From Streptomyces indicus (GTDB lineage Bacteria > Actinomycetota > Actinomycetes > Streptomycetales > Streptomycetaceae): 64,000 bases of DNA. Each line of letters opens with the position of its first letter. The first letter of the stretch is position 1. This document shows, in pieces, positions 16,003-24,742 of this stretch. The notes below the pieces were generated by a model that was not told the DNA's origin, did not search any database, and saw nothing but the letters and a program-made list of their open reading frames with translations. The DNA lies in the NCBI RefSeq assembly GCF_900100315.1, contig NZ_FNFF01000006.1, positions 186,001-250,000 of the forward strand, written 5' to 3'. Both the position numbers and the translations under genes were made by a program.

Positions 16003-16869
16003 CTACGGATTCGGTCCCGTAGCCACCGGGCGGGACTCGTCCGAGGACCAGTCCGACCATGAGCCCACGTACAGGGACGCTTCGATGCCGGCTACTGCCA
16101 AGGCCAGGACCTCGTGGGCGCCTGAGACGCCCGAGCCGCAGTAGACGCCTACCTTCGGGGCGTCGAAAGCGCCCAAGGACTGGAAGCGGGCGGTCAGTTG
16201 GGGGGTGGGCAGGAAACGGCCGTCCGGGGTGACGTTTTCCGTGGTCGGGGCCGAGACCGCGCCCGGGATGTGGCCGCCCACGCGGTCGATGGGCTCCACC
16301 TCGCCGCGGTAGCGCTCGCCGGCGCGGGCGTCCAGGAGGAGGCCTTCGCGGGCCAGCGCCGCGGCCTGGTCCGCGGTGAGGGCGGGGATCGAATCGGGGC
16401 GGGGGGTGAAGTCGCCGGGGTCGGGGGCCGGGGTCTCCGTGGACAGTTCGCCCGGCCACGCGGCCAGGCCCCCGTCCAGGACGCGTACCGACGGGTGGCC
16501 CGCCCAGCGGAGGAGCCACCACGCACGGGCCGCCGCCCAGCCCTGGCCGCCGTCGTAGACCACCACGGGGCGGTCCGCCCGTACGCCTGCCGCGCGCATC
16601 GCCTGGGTGAAGACGTCCAGGTCGGGGAGCGGGTGGCGGCCGCCATCGCCCGCGGGGCCCGCGAGCGCCGTGTCCAGGTCGACGTAGACGGCACCCGGGA
16701 TGTGCCCGGCCTCGTAGGCGGCACGGCCGTCGAAGGGCGGCGAGCCCGCGGCCGCGGCCAGCGTCAGCTGCCAGCGGATGTCGAGCAGGACCGGCGGATT
16801 CTGCCCTTTCGACTCGCTCGCCAGTTCGGCAGCGGAGATGATGGCTTGCATAGCGTTCGTGGCAGTCAT
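16003..16869 (-). CDS. sseA: Two-domain thiosulfate/3-mercaptopyruvate sulfurtransferase
   Basis: 288 residues from ATG 16869. Two rhodanese domains are present. The N-terminal one (about 8-140) has Asp106 (VVVYDGG) where an active enzyme has Cys, the usual inactive form. The C-terminal one (about 165-285) carries the catalytic Cys244 in CGSGVSG with GGHIPGA. It transfers sulfane sulfur from thiosulfate or 3-mercaptopyruvate to cyanide or thiols. The active loop ends in Gly rather than the common Ala/Thr, so the donor cannot be chosen by loop alone. Confidence 0.92.
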   Translation of the reverse strand: MTATNAMQAIISAAELASESKGQNPPVLLDIRWQLTLAAAAGSPPFDGRAAYEAGHIPGAVYVDLDTALAGPAGDGGRHPLPDLDVFTQAMRAAGVRADRPVVVYDGGQGWAAARAWWLLRWAGHPSVRVLDGGLAAWPGELSTETPAPDPGDFTPRPDSIPALTADQAAALAREGLLLDARAGERYRGEVEPIDRVGGHIPGAVSAPTTENVTPDGRFLPTPQLTARFQSLGAFDAPKVGVYCGSGVSGAHEVLALAVAGIEASLYVGSWSDWSSDESRPVATGPNP

Positions 16870-17026
16870 GGGGCACATCCTCGCGCACGGCCCGAGGCAC
16901 GGACGGTGCGGCCCACGGCCGCGCCGGACGGGAGGTGCCGGCCCGCCACGGAGGGGTGAGCAGGACCAGAGCGGGCATGCTGCTCACGACATCGAGGCCT
17001 GCGGCCGTCCCGAGGAGAGAGTGACG

Positions 17027-17806
17027 ATGACCGAGTCAGCAGCTCGGCACGCGCCCGGCACCCCGTGCTGGGTGAGCTTGATGGTGCACGGACTGGCCGG
17101 TACGCAGAAGTTCTACGGCGCGCTCTTCGGGTGGGAGTTCCTGCCCGGACCGCAGCAGCTCGGCCCGTACGTCCGCGCGCTGCTCGACGGCCACGAGGTG
17201 GCCGGCATCGGCGTCATGCCGCAGGACCGGCATCTGCCCGTCGCGTGGACCCCGTATCTCGCCTCGGACGACGTGGACACCACCGCGGACACCATCCGGC
17301 ACTGCGGCGGCACGGTCGGCGTGGGCCCGCTGGACGCGGACAACGCGGGACGGCTCGTGATCGCCTCGGATCCCGCAGGCGCGGTGTTCGGGGTGTGGCA
17401 GGCCGCGGAGCACATCGGCGCCGGTGGCGTGGGACTGCCGGGCACTCCGGTGTGGAACGAGCTGGTGACGCGGGACACCGCGTCGGTCGCGAAGTTCTAC
17501 CAGGCCGTCTTCGGGTACGGCGAAGAGCCGGTGGTCTCCGCCGACTTCGACTATCTGTCGCTCTCCGTGGAGGGGCGGTCCGTCGCCGCGATCCACGGCG
17601 TGGGGCACGGGCTGCCGCGCGACCGCGGGGCGCACTGGACCACGTTCTTCGAGGTCGAGGACGTGGACGAGGCGGTCGAGCGGGTGGGCGAGCTCGGCGG
17701 CCATGTGCTGCGCGGACCGTACGACAGCGGGCACGGCCGGATGGCTACGGTGGCCGACCCCGAAGGGGCCGCCTTCAACGTGGTGCACAGCGCCGGCGAC
17801 GTATAG
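17027..17806 (+). CDS. Two-domain VOC (glyoxalase/bleomycin-resistance) protein
   Basis: 259 residues from ATG 17027 with GAGGAGAG upstream. Two VOC repeats are visible: FYGALFGWEFLPGPQQLGPY to DPAGAVFGVWQ, and KFYQAVFGYGEEPV to DPEGAAFNVVH. It resembles actinobacterial proteins annotated as 27-kDa antigen CFP30B or hydroxylase. The fold usually binds a divalent metal or an antibiotic. The function is unknown; no partner gene is close. Confidence 0.88.
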   Translation: MTESAARHAPGTPCWVSLMVHGLAGTQKFYGALFGWEFLPGPQQLGPYVRALLDGHEVAGIGVMPQDRHLPVAWTPYLASDDVDTTADTIRHCGGTVGVGPLDADNAGRLVIASDPAGAVFGVWQAAEHIGAGGVGLPGTPVWNELVTRDTASVAKFYQAVFGYGEEPVVSADFDYLSLSVEGRSVAAIHGVGHGLPRDRGAHWTTFFEVEDVDEAVERVGELGGHVLRGPYDSGHGRMATVADPEGAAFNVVHSAGDV

Positions 17807-17960
17807 GCGTATAGACGGCAAGCGGAACAGGCCGATGCGCGCGTCCGTACGGGGAGTTGCTCACTCGGGCGAGACGCCCGGAGCGCGGGAACCCTTGCAC
17901 TGACCTAAAGTCGCATTCCGTACTAACCGAGCAAAACGGAATGCCGCCGGGAGTCACCGC

Positions 17961-19976
17961 ATGCCGGAGCCGAAGCGCCACCGCCTGAGCCGACGCACCT
18001 CCAAGATCCTGCTCGGCACGGGCGCCGTGCTGGTGCTCGGTGCGACGAACGCGCCCGCCGTCTACGACTTCGCCTCCACCCAGTACCACGCGTACGAGAT
18101 CGACCAGCCCGAGTACAAGGCCGAACGCGGGCAGTGGAGCCTGGTCGACGTGCCGAAGGAGTACCGGATCAACACGATCCACGCGGCGCTCCTGCACACC
18201 GGCAAGGTGCTGCTGGTCGCGGGGTCGGGCAACGACGCCAAGCAGTTCGACGCGAAGACCTTCCGGACCGTCCTGTGGGACCCGAAGGACAACTCGTTCA
18301 AGAACATCCCCACCCCGGCCGACCTGTTCTGCGCCGGGCACACCCAACTCCCCGACGGCAGGCTCCTGGTGGCGGGCGGGACGCAGCGGTACGAGACGCT
18401 CGAAGGCGATGTCGAGAAGGCCGGCGGCCTGATGATCGTCTACAACGAGAATCCGGACGCGCCCAAGACCCTCCCCAAGGGCACCCGGTTCACGGGCCGC
18501 GAGACCGGCAAGAGCTTCACCTCGCAGGCGAACATCGTCGTGCCGCGCGCGAAGAAGAAGGTCGACCCCGTGACGGGTGAGGCCGAGGTGACCGCGTCCA
18601 GCGCGCGGGTGTACGTGGAGGCGCTGGAGAAGGGGCCGCAGCACCAGACCGGCACACAGGACCAGTACCGCATCTCCGGCCTGGAGGGCGAGGAGAAGCA
18701 GAACGTCTACGGGATCGCGCAGAAGCTGTCCTTCGACAAGAAGGACTTCCAGGGGATCAAGGACACCTTCGAGTTCGACCCGGTGGCCGAGCGGTATGTG
18801 CAGGTCGACCCGATGCACGAGGCGCGCTGGTATCCGACGCTGACCACCCTGGAGGACGGCAAGGTCCTCTCCGTGTCCGGGCTCGACGAGATCGGCCAGG
18901 TCGTGCCGGGCAAGAACGAGATCTACGACCCGAAGACGAAGAAGTGGGAGTTCCTGCCCGAGGCCCGGTTCTTCCCCACGTATCCCGCACTCTTCCTCGC
19001 CTCGGACGGGCGGATCTTCTACACCGGCTCCAACGCGGGCTACGGGCCCGACGACAAGGGGCGCGAGCCGGGGATCTGGGATCTGGACAGCAACGAGTTC
19101 ACCAAGGTGCCGGGCATGTCCGACCCGGACCTCCTGGAGACCTCGATGTCCGTGCTCCTTCCGCCCGCCCAGGAGCAGAAGTACATGGTGCTCGGGGGCG
19201 GCGGGGTCGGCGAGTCCGCGAAGTCCACGGACCGGACGCGCCTGGTGGACCTCAAGGAGGACGAGCCGCGCTTCCGTGACGGGCCGCCGCTGTACGACAA
19301 GGCGCGCTACCCGAGCAGCGTGGTGCTGCCCGACGACACGGTGCTGACCACCAACGGCTCCGGGGACTACCGCGGCAAGTCCGACAGCAACGTGCTCAAG
19401 GCCTCGATCTACGACCCGAAGACCGACAAGTTCACCGATGCCGCCGATCCGCTGGTGGGCCGCAACTACCACTCGGGCGGGCTGCTGCTGCCCGACGGCC
19501 GGGTGATGACCTTCGGCTCGGACTCGCTCTTCTCCGACGAGGCCAACTCGAAGAAGGCGAAGTTCGACCAGCGCCTGGAGCTCTACACCCCGCCGTATCT
19601 GCACCAGGGCGGCGAGCGGCCGGTGCTGCGGGACCCGGAGGGCGGCCGGCGGACGGTGAAGCTCGGGAACACGGTGTCGTACGACAGCGACGACCCGAAG
19701 GCGATCAGCAGGATGCGGCTGATCCGGCCGGGCTCCTTCACGCATGTCACGAACGTCGAACAGCGGTCGATCGCGCTGGACTTCAAGCGCACGGAGAAGG
19801 GGGTGGACGTCACGCTGCCGGAGAACCCGGCGCTGGTGCCGCCCGGCTGGTACATGCTGATGGCCGTCGACGACCGCGGGGTACCCTCCGAGGCGGTGTG
19901 GCTGCATGTGCCGGTGGCGGCGGACGCGCCCACGCATGAGACGACGGACGAGGATCCTGAGCCCGCGATCAAGTAG
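17961..19976 (+). CDS. GlxA-like copper-radical oxidase (galactose/glyoxal oxidase family)
   Basis: 671 residues. A basic N-terminus and hydrophobic segment (about 14-33) act as a signal anchor; the rest is a Kelch-type propeller plus a C-terminal DUF1929 domain. Likely cofactor residues are Cys124 (DLFCAGH) cross-linked to Tyr291 (RWYPT), and copper ligands Tyr503-His504 (RNYHS) and His595 (THVTNVEQR). This reading is by motif analogy to galactose oxidase and S. lividans GlxA. Unlike classical glxA it is not next to a cslA glycan synthase, so the glycan link is not supported here. The stop overlaps that of the convergent MarR gene by 8 bases. Confidence 0.88.
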   Translation: MPEPKRHRLSRRTSKILLGTGAVLVLGATNAPAVYDFASTQYHAYEIDQPEYKAERGQWSLVDVPKEYRINTIHAALLHTGKVLLVAGSGNDAKQFDAKTFRTVLWDPKDNSFKNIPTPADLFCAGHTQLPDGRLLVAGGTQRYETLEGDVEKAGGLMIVYNENPDAPKTLPKGTRFTGRETGKSFTSQANIVVPRAKKKVDPVTGEAEVTASSARVYVEALEKGPQHQTGTQDQYRISGLEGEEKQNVYGIAQKLSFDKKDFQGIKDTFEFDPVAERYVQVDPMHEARWYPTLTTLEDGKVLSVSGLDEIGQVVPGKNEIYDPKTKKWEFLPEARFFPTYPALFLASDGRIFYTGSNAGYGPDDKGREPGIWDLDSNEFTKVPGMSDPDLLETSMSVLLPPAQEQKYMVLGGGGVGESAKSTDRTRLVDLKEDEPRFRDGPPLYDKARYPSSVVLPDDTVLTTNGSGDYRGKSDSNVLKASIYDPKTDKFTDAADPLVGRNYHSGGLLLPDGRVMTFGSDSLFSDEANSKKAKFDQRLELYTPPYLHQGGERPVLRDPEGGRRTVKLGNTVSYDSDDPKAISRMRLIRPGSFTHVTNVEQRSIALDFKRTEKGVDVTLPENPALVPPGWYMLMAVDDRGVPSEAVWLHVPVAADAPTHETTDEDPEPAIK

Positions 19977-20499
19977 CCGGCGGGGTGGTGAGGGTTTCGG
20001 CGCCGGGGGTCCAGCCCAGCGGGAAGGTGTCCGCGCCCGAGACCGCCGGCTCGCCGCCCGCCTCCGTGAACGCCGTCAATGCCTCGACCAGGGCGGCCTG
20101 TTGGGCCGGTGCGAGGCGGGCGACGATCTGCTCGATCTCGCGGTGGCGGCGGGCGGTGACGTCCTCGACGAGGCGGGCGCCCTCCGGGGTGAGGCGCAGC
20201 ACCGTCTCCCTGCGGTTGGCCGGGTTGATCTGCCGGTCCGCGAAGCCCGCCGCGATCAGCCGGTCCGTCATCCGCATCGCGGTCGACGGGCTGACGCCCA
20301 GGCCGTCCGCGAGCGCGACCAGCTTGGACGGACCGTGCGCCGACAGCACGACGAGCAGCCGGAACTGCGGCAGGGTCACCCGGTCCTCGTACGTCGCGAG
20401 GGAGCGCGCCGACACGGCCACGAGCAGCCGCGAGGCGGTGAGCACGGCACGGGTGACGGCGTCCACGCCGGGGAGGTCGGGGCGGGGTGGGGCTGGCAT
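19969..20499 (-). CDS. MarR-family transcriptional regulator
   Basis: 176 residues from ATG 20499. The winged helix runs from VTLPQFRLLVVLSAHGPSKLVALADGLGVSPSTAMRMTDRLIAAGF to RETVLRLTPEGARLVEDV. It probably represses a nearby or self promoter in response to a small phenolic or oxidant ligand, the usual mode of this family. The adjacent AhpD-like gene upstream (20669-21124, same strand) is a possible target. The 3' end overlaps the oxidase gene tail to tail. Confidence 0.88.
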   Translation of the reverse strand: MPAPPRPDLPGVDAVTRAVLTASRLLVAVSARSLATYEDRVTLPQFRLLVVLSAHGPSKLVALADGLGVSPSTAMRMTDRLIAAGFADRQINPANRRETVLRLTPEGARLVEDVTARRHREIEQIVARLAPAQQAALVEALTAFTEAGGEPAVSGADTFPLGWTPGAETLTTPPAT

Positions 20500-20668
20500 G
20501 GGTCTGTTGTACCGCGTGCGGCAGGACGGGCGGTGCAGCGTGCGGTGGTGCGTGGGCGGGGGCGTCGCCGGGGTGGTGGTGAGGCCCGTTGCCGCCGGGG
20601 TGGCGGTGAGGCCCCGGTGCCGCCGGGGCCTCACTCCGTCCGTCCCGTCCCGCGGGGCTCCCGCACGC

Positions 20669-21124
20669 TCAGCCCCAGGCGCCCGCGATCTGCCGGGTGG
20701 TCGCGTTGAGGCGGTTGAACAGGTTCGTCACGCCGACCATCATGATGATCGCGGCCAGCTGCTTCTCGTCGAAGTACGAGGCCGCCTCGTCCCAGACCTC
20801 GTCGCTGACCGCGTCGGGGCGGTCGGCCAGCCGGGTCGCGGCCTCGGCGAGGGCGAGGGCCGCGCGCTCCTCGTCGGAGAAGTACGGGGTCTCGCGCCAG
20901 GCCACGACCGTGGCGAGCTGCTCGTCGGTGACGCCGGCCTTGCGGGCGGTCTTGGTGCCGCCGTCGACGCAGGCGCTGCAGCCGTTGATCTGGCTGGCGC
21001 GCAGGTGGACCAGTTCGAGGATGTGGCCGTCGACCCCGGCGGAGTGCACGGCCTTGAACAGGCCCTGGATGGCCTCCATCGAACCGGGGAGCAGGGCGGC
21101 GGGGTTCTGCATACGGGACTGCAT
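20669..21124 (-). CDS. AhpD-like carboxymuconolactone decarboxylase family protein
   Basis: 151 residues from ATG 21124 with AAGGAG upstream. The core has LVHLRASQINGCSACVDGGTK with the redox pair Cys-Ser-Ala-Cys; the downstream His of classical AhpD is not at its usual place. Members reduce hydroperoxides through the CxxC pair or act as decarboxylases. It probably belongs with the MarR gene 170 bases downstream, giving an oxidative-stress pair (inference). Confidence 0.87.
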   Translation of the reverse strand: MQSRMQNPAALLPGSMEAIQGLFKAVHSAGVDGHILELVHLRASQINGCSACVDGGTKTARKAGVTDEQLATVVAWRETPYFSDEERAALALAEAATRLADRPDAVSDEVWDEAASYFDEKQLAAIIMMVGVTNLFNRLNATTRQIAGAWG

Positions 21125-21368
21125 GGCGGTCTCCTTGTGGGTGGGCCGGCGGACCGGCCTTCGTCTTTTCGGTGGTGCGGCCGGCGGGGCCGGCCTTCCG
21201 TTTCCCCCGGCTCTCGTCGGGGTGTGACTCCATGACAGCCCGGGCGGGGGTGGCCCGGCGAGGAATGTGGGACACCGTGGGACAGCAACACCGGTCCTGG
21301 ACAGGGGCGTTGTCCCCGGGAAAACTTCTGCGCGGGCGGGACGGAGCACGGGAACGAGGGGGCGGGCC

Positions 21369-23846
21369 ATGGGGCCGCAGCAGGCGAAGAGGGATCCGCG
21401 GGACGAACTGGCCGCGCGGCTGCGGGCGTTGCAGGAGGTGTCCGGTCAGGGGGTGCGGGCGCTCGCGCGCGAACTGGGGCTGAGTTCCTCCTCGCTGTCG
21501 CGGTACCTCGGCGGGCAGACCGTGCCGCCCTGGCCCGCGGTGCTCGCGCTGTGCAAGTTCGTACGGCGTGATCCGCGCCCGCTGCGTCCGCTGTGGGAGC
21601 AGGCGTCGAACCCGCTGCCCGCGCCGCCCCGCAGCAGCCGGCAGGTCACTCCCCCGGCGCCGCCGCCGGGTGCTCCACGTCCGCCGCGCAATGATCTGCC
21701 GCGTGACGTACCGGACTTCACGGGGCGGAGCGAGCAGCTCGCGGCGGTGCTCGACGCCGTGCGGGCCGACCGTGTGGTGGCCGTGGACGGGATGGCGGGC
21801 GTGGGCAAGACCTGTCTCGCCGTGCGCGCCGCGCACCGGCTCGCGGCGGACTACCCGGACGCCCAGCTCTACCTGGACCTGCACGGGTTCACCGAGGGGC
21901 GCGAGCCGCTGGGGCCCGATCCGGCGCTGCGCTCGCTGCTCGCGGCGCTCGACGTGCCCTCCGAGCGCATTCCGCAGACCGGCGGGGTCGAGCCGCTCGC
22001 CGCCGTGTGGCGGTCCGAACTCGCGCACCGCAAGGCCGTGATCGTGCTCGACAACGCCGCGGACGCCGAGCAGGTGCGCCCGCTGCTGCCCGGTGCGGGC
22101 TCCTCGGTGGCCGTGGTCACCAGCCGCAACCGGCTGCTCGGCCTGGACGAGGTGCCGCCCGTATCGCTGGACGTCCTGACGCCCGAGGAGAGTGCCGAGC
22201 TGCTCGCGAAGGCGAGCGGCGAGTCGGGGCGTGCGGAGAGCAGGCTCGGGCGCGAGCCCGAGGCGACGGCCGAAGTGCTGCGGCTGTGCGGGCAGTTGCC
22301 GCTGGCGCTGCGGCTCGCCGCGGCCCGCCTGCGGCACCGCCCGGGGTGGACCGTCGGCATCCTCGTGGAGCGGCTCGCGGAGGGGGCGAGCGAGTTCGAC
22401 ACCGCGTTCGCCATGTCCGTACGGCAGTTGGACCATGCGACGGGGCGGCTCTTCCGGCTGCTCGGGCAGCTGCCCGGGGAGACCTTCGACATGTACGTGG
22501 CCGGGGCGCTGGCGGATGTGCCGCCGCGCGCGGCGCGGGAGATGCTGGAGGATCTGCTCGACGCCCATCTCGTACAGGAGCGGGCGCCGGGGCGTTACCG
22601 GCTGCACGACCTCGTGCACCAGCACGCGCGGCGGGCCTCGGCCGAGCAGGATCCGTCGGCGCTGCGCGAGAAGGCGCTGGCGCGGGTGCTCGACTACTAC
22701 GTGCACACGGCCGCGGCGGCGGATGCGGCGATGCCGTTCCTGGCCGGGACGCGGGCGCCCTCGGCCGGTGAACCGCCCGCAGCCGTACCGTCGTTCGCGG
22801 ACAAGCGGGCGGCGATGATGTGGTACGTCACCGAGTACACGAACCTGATGGGGGCCTTCGAGGCGGCGGTGGCGGCCGGGGCCGACCGGCATGTGTGCGA
22901 GCTGCCGCGGTTCATGCGAGCGTACTTCGCGCGCCGCTGCGGGACCACCCACCTCAACTTCCTCTTCGAGCGCTCCCTGGACGCGGCCCGGCGCCTCGCC
23001 GATCCGTGGCAGCTCGCGGAGGCGCACAGCGACCTCGGCTTCGCGCGCTACAACGCGGGCCGGATGGCGGAGGCCGACGCCGCCTACGCCTCGGCGCTGC
23101 CGCTCGTGGCCGAGACCGGGGACACGCGCTCGCAGGCCGAACTGGCCATGCGGCGCGGCTACTTGAAGTGGGACGCGGGTCTGGTGACCGAGCCGCTGGA
23201 GCTGTTCCGGCAGGCCGGCGGGCTGTACGCGGAGGCGGGCTGCCCGTCGGGGGCGGCGCATGCCACGGCGTACGAGGCGTGGGCGCTGCTGCAGCTGGGG
23301 CATCACGAGGAGGCGGCCCGGCTCGCCCGCGAGGCGCTGGCCGTGCCGCACGCCGACCCCGCGTGGCCGCCGGCTCTGACCGCGCGCATCACGCTCGGGG
23401 TCGCGCTCGCGCCCGAGGCGCCCGAGGAGGCGGTGGACCAGCTGCGGCGGGCGCTCGACCTGGCGCGCGAGGACGGCCACCGGCACAACGAGGCGTGGTG
23501 CCTGAACTGCCTGGGCGTCGCGCTGCGCCGCATCGGCCGCCACGAGGAGGCCCTGGCCGCCCACCGCGAGGCCTTCACGCTGCTCGACGCACTCTTCGAG
23601 GAGCACTGGAAGATCCACTTCCTGCACGACTACGCGGAGACCTGCCGTCTGGCGGGCCTGCCGGACCAGGCGCTCGAACTGCACCGCCAGGCCCTGGAGT
23701 TGGCCCCGCGCGCCGGCAACCGCCACGCGGAGGCCCAGGCGCACGAAGGCCTGGCGGCGGTACTCGCGGACACGGACCCGGAGGCGGCGGAGCGGCACCG
23801 GGAGGCGGGGCGGGCGATTCGGGGGGAGTTGTTGGTGGTGGGGTGA
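21369..23846 (+). CDS. HTH / NB-ARC / TPR signal-transduction ATPase (STAND regulator)
   Basis: 825 residues from ATG 21369. An N-terminal XRE-like HTH (about 10-65: VRALARELGLSSSSLSRYLGG) is followed by a Pro-rich linker and NB-ARC with Walker A GMAGVGKT (141-148), VIVLDNAADAEQV and GQLPLALRLAAARLR. TPR repeats run from about residue 540 (AEAHSDLGFARYNAGRMAEADA and onward). Such proteins oligomerise on ATP binding and switch promoters in response to unknown ligands. It stands alone on the plus strand between minus-strand genes, so targets are not evident. Confidence 0.88.
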   Translation: MGPQQAKRDPRDELAARLRALQEVSGQGVRALARELGLSSSSLSRYLGGQTVPPWPAVLALCKFVRRDPRPLRPLWEQASNPLPAPPRSSRQVTPPAPPPGAPRPPRNDLPRDVPDFTGRSEQLAAVLDAVRADRVVAVDGMAGVGKTCLAVRAAHRLAADYPDAQLYLDLHGFTEGREPLGPDPALRSLLAALDVPSERIPQTGGVEPLAAVWRSELAHRKAVIVLDNAADAEQVRPLLPGAGSSVAVVTSRNRLLGLDEVPPVSLDVLTPEESAELLAKASGESGRAESRLGREPEATAEVLRLCGQLPLALRLAAARLRHRPGWTVGILVERLAEGASEFDTAFAMSVRQLDHATGRLFRLLGQLPGETFDMYVAGALADVPPRAAREMLEDLLDAHLVQERAPGRYRLHDLVHQHARRASAEQDPSALREKALARVLDYYVHTAAAADAAMPFLAGTRAPSAGEPPAAVPSFADKRAAMMWYVTEYTNLMGAFEAAVAAGADRHVCELPRFMRAYFARRCGTTHLNFLFERSLDAARRLADPWQLAEAHSDLGFARYNAGRMAEADAAYASALPLVAETGDTRSQAELAMRRGYLKWDAGLVTEPLELFRQAGGLYAEAGCPSGAAHATAYEAWALLQLGHHEEAARLAREALAVPHADPAWPPALTARITLGVALAPEAPEEAVDQLRRALDLAREDGHRHNEAWCLNCLGVALRRIGRHEEALAAHREAFTLLDALFEEHWKIHFLHDYAETCRLAGLPDQALELHRQALELAPRAGNRHAEAQAHEGLAAVLADTDPEAAERHREAGRAIRGELLVVG

Positions 23847-23886
23847 GGGGTGGGGTGCTTGTGGCGGAGCCTTGAGGCGGGGTGCG

Positions 23887-23963
23887 GGTGCTCGTGGCCG
23901 GGTGGGGGCGCGGGTGCTCGCGGCCGGGTGAGGGCGCGGATGTTCACGGCCGGGTGAGCGGCG
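23887..23963. repeat. Three imperfect 26-bp tandem repeats
   Basis: Units starting at 23887, 23913 and 23939 share TGCTCG(T/C)GGCCGGGTG. They fill the gap between the convergent STAND-regulator and SRPBCC genes. A weak fourth copy follows, ending in the SRPBCC stop region. Confidence 0.65.
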
Positions 23964-23988
23964 TACTGCTCTCATGGCCGGGCGCGGG

Positions 23989-24468
23989 TCAGGCCGCGCG
24001 GTCGCCGCCGCCCGTCTCCGCGGCCGTGCGCAGATGCGCGTTGCGCTGCCGGATGAGCCGCCGCATGTACCGGCCGAGGAACGCGGCCTCGGCGAGGCGT
24101 CCCAACGGACCGAAGGGCGCGGCGAAGACGACGGTGTCGCGCATCACGGTGCCGCCGCGGCCCGTCCCGTCCGCCGCGAAGTCGTGCGTGTGCACCCAGC
24201 GCGCGAACGGGCCCGCCACCTGCTCGTCCACGAAGTGCGACGGCCGTTCCCAGGCGCTGATCCGCGAGGTCATCCGCCACGGCACCCCGAAGTGCCGGGC
24301 GCGCCAGGTGACGGTGTCGCCCAGCGCCATCCGCCCTTCGGTCACCCCGCCGACGATGCGCTCGCCGCTGCGGGCCATGGAGGCCGTGTGCAGGCCGACG
24401 TCCAGGGAGAGGTCGAAGACCCGCTCGGGGGGCGCGGCGATGCGGGTGGTGGTTTCGAAGCGGATCAC
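23989..24468 (-). CDS. SRPBCC (polyketide-cyclase-like) family protein
   Basis: 159 residues from GTG 24468 (VIRFETTTRIAAPPERVFDLSLD), the usual opening of the helix-grip START-like fold. It also has GVPWRMTSRISAWERPSHFVDEQVAGPFARWVHTHDF. These proteins bind hydrophobic ligands; no enzyme activity can be read from the sequence. There is no ribosome site before the GTG, and a -10-like TACAGT sits seven bases upstream, so the message may be leaderless. Confidence 0.82.
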   Translation of the reverse strand: MIRFETTTRIAAPPERVFDLSLDVGLHTASMARSGERIVGGVTEGRMALGDTVTWRARHFGVPWRMTSRISAWERPSHFVDEQVAGPFARWVHTHDFAADGTGRGGTVMRDTVVFAAPFGPLGRLAEAAFLGRYMRRLIRQRNAHLRTAAETGGGDRAA

Positions 24469-24474
24469 GGGTGT

Positions 24475-24480
24475 GACTGT
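24475..24480 (-). promoter_or_regulatory. Candidate -10 element of a leaderless transcript
   Basis: TACAGT on the minus strand, then CACACCC and the GTG start. Spacing fits transcription beginning at the start codon. No clear -35 box is visible. Confidence 0.3.
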
Positions 24481-24742
24481 AGGGGGCGGGCCGGGGCGGG
24501 CGGTACGTGGGCCGGGGCCCGGCGGAGGGGCATCCGTTCCGGGTCCGGCGTGGGCCCGGCCCGCGTCCGCAAGGACCCGCGATCTTCGCACCATTGACCC
24601 CGGGCCCTGCGCCGACCCACGATTCCTGTGGATCAACAGCCACGGCCCACGACGCCTGTACGCCTCGCCCCCGTACGCCCGTACGCCCGTACGCCCTCAC
24701 CCACAACGCCCATACGCCACCCGCAGCCAAGGGGACCCCCGT

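Noticed and set aside
24470..24636. Longer N-terminus for the SRPBCC protein (start at 24636)
   Set aside because: The extra 56 residues are Pro/Gly/Arg-rich without conservation-like sequence, and the GTG at 24468 begins exactly at the fold start with a -10-like element in place.
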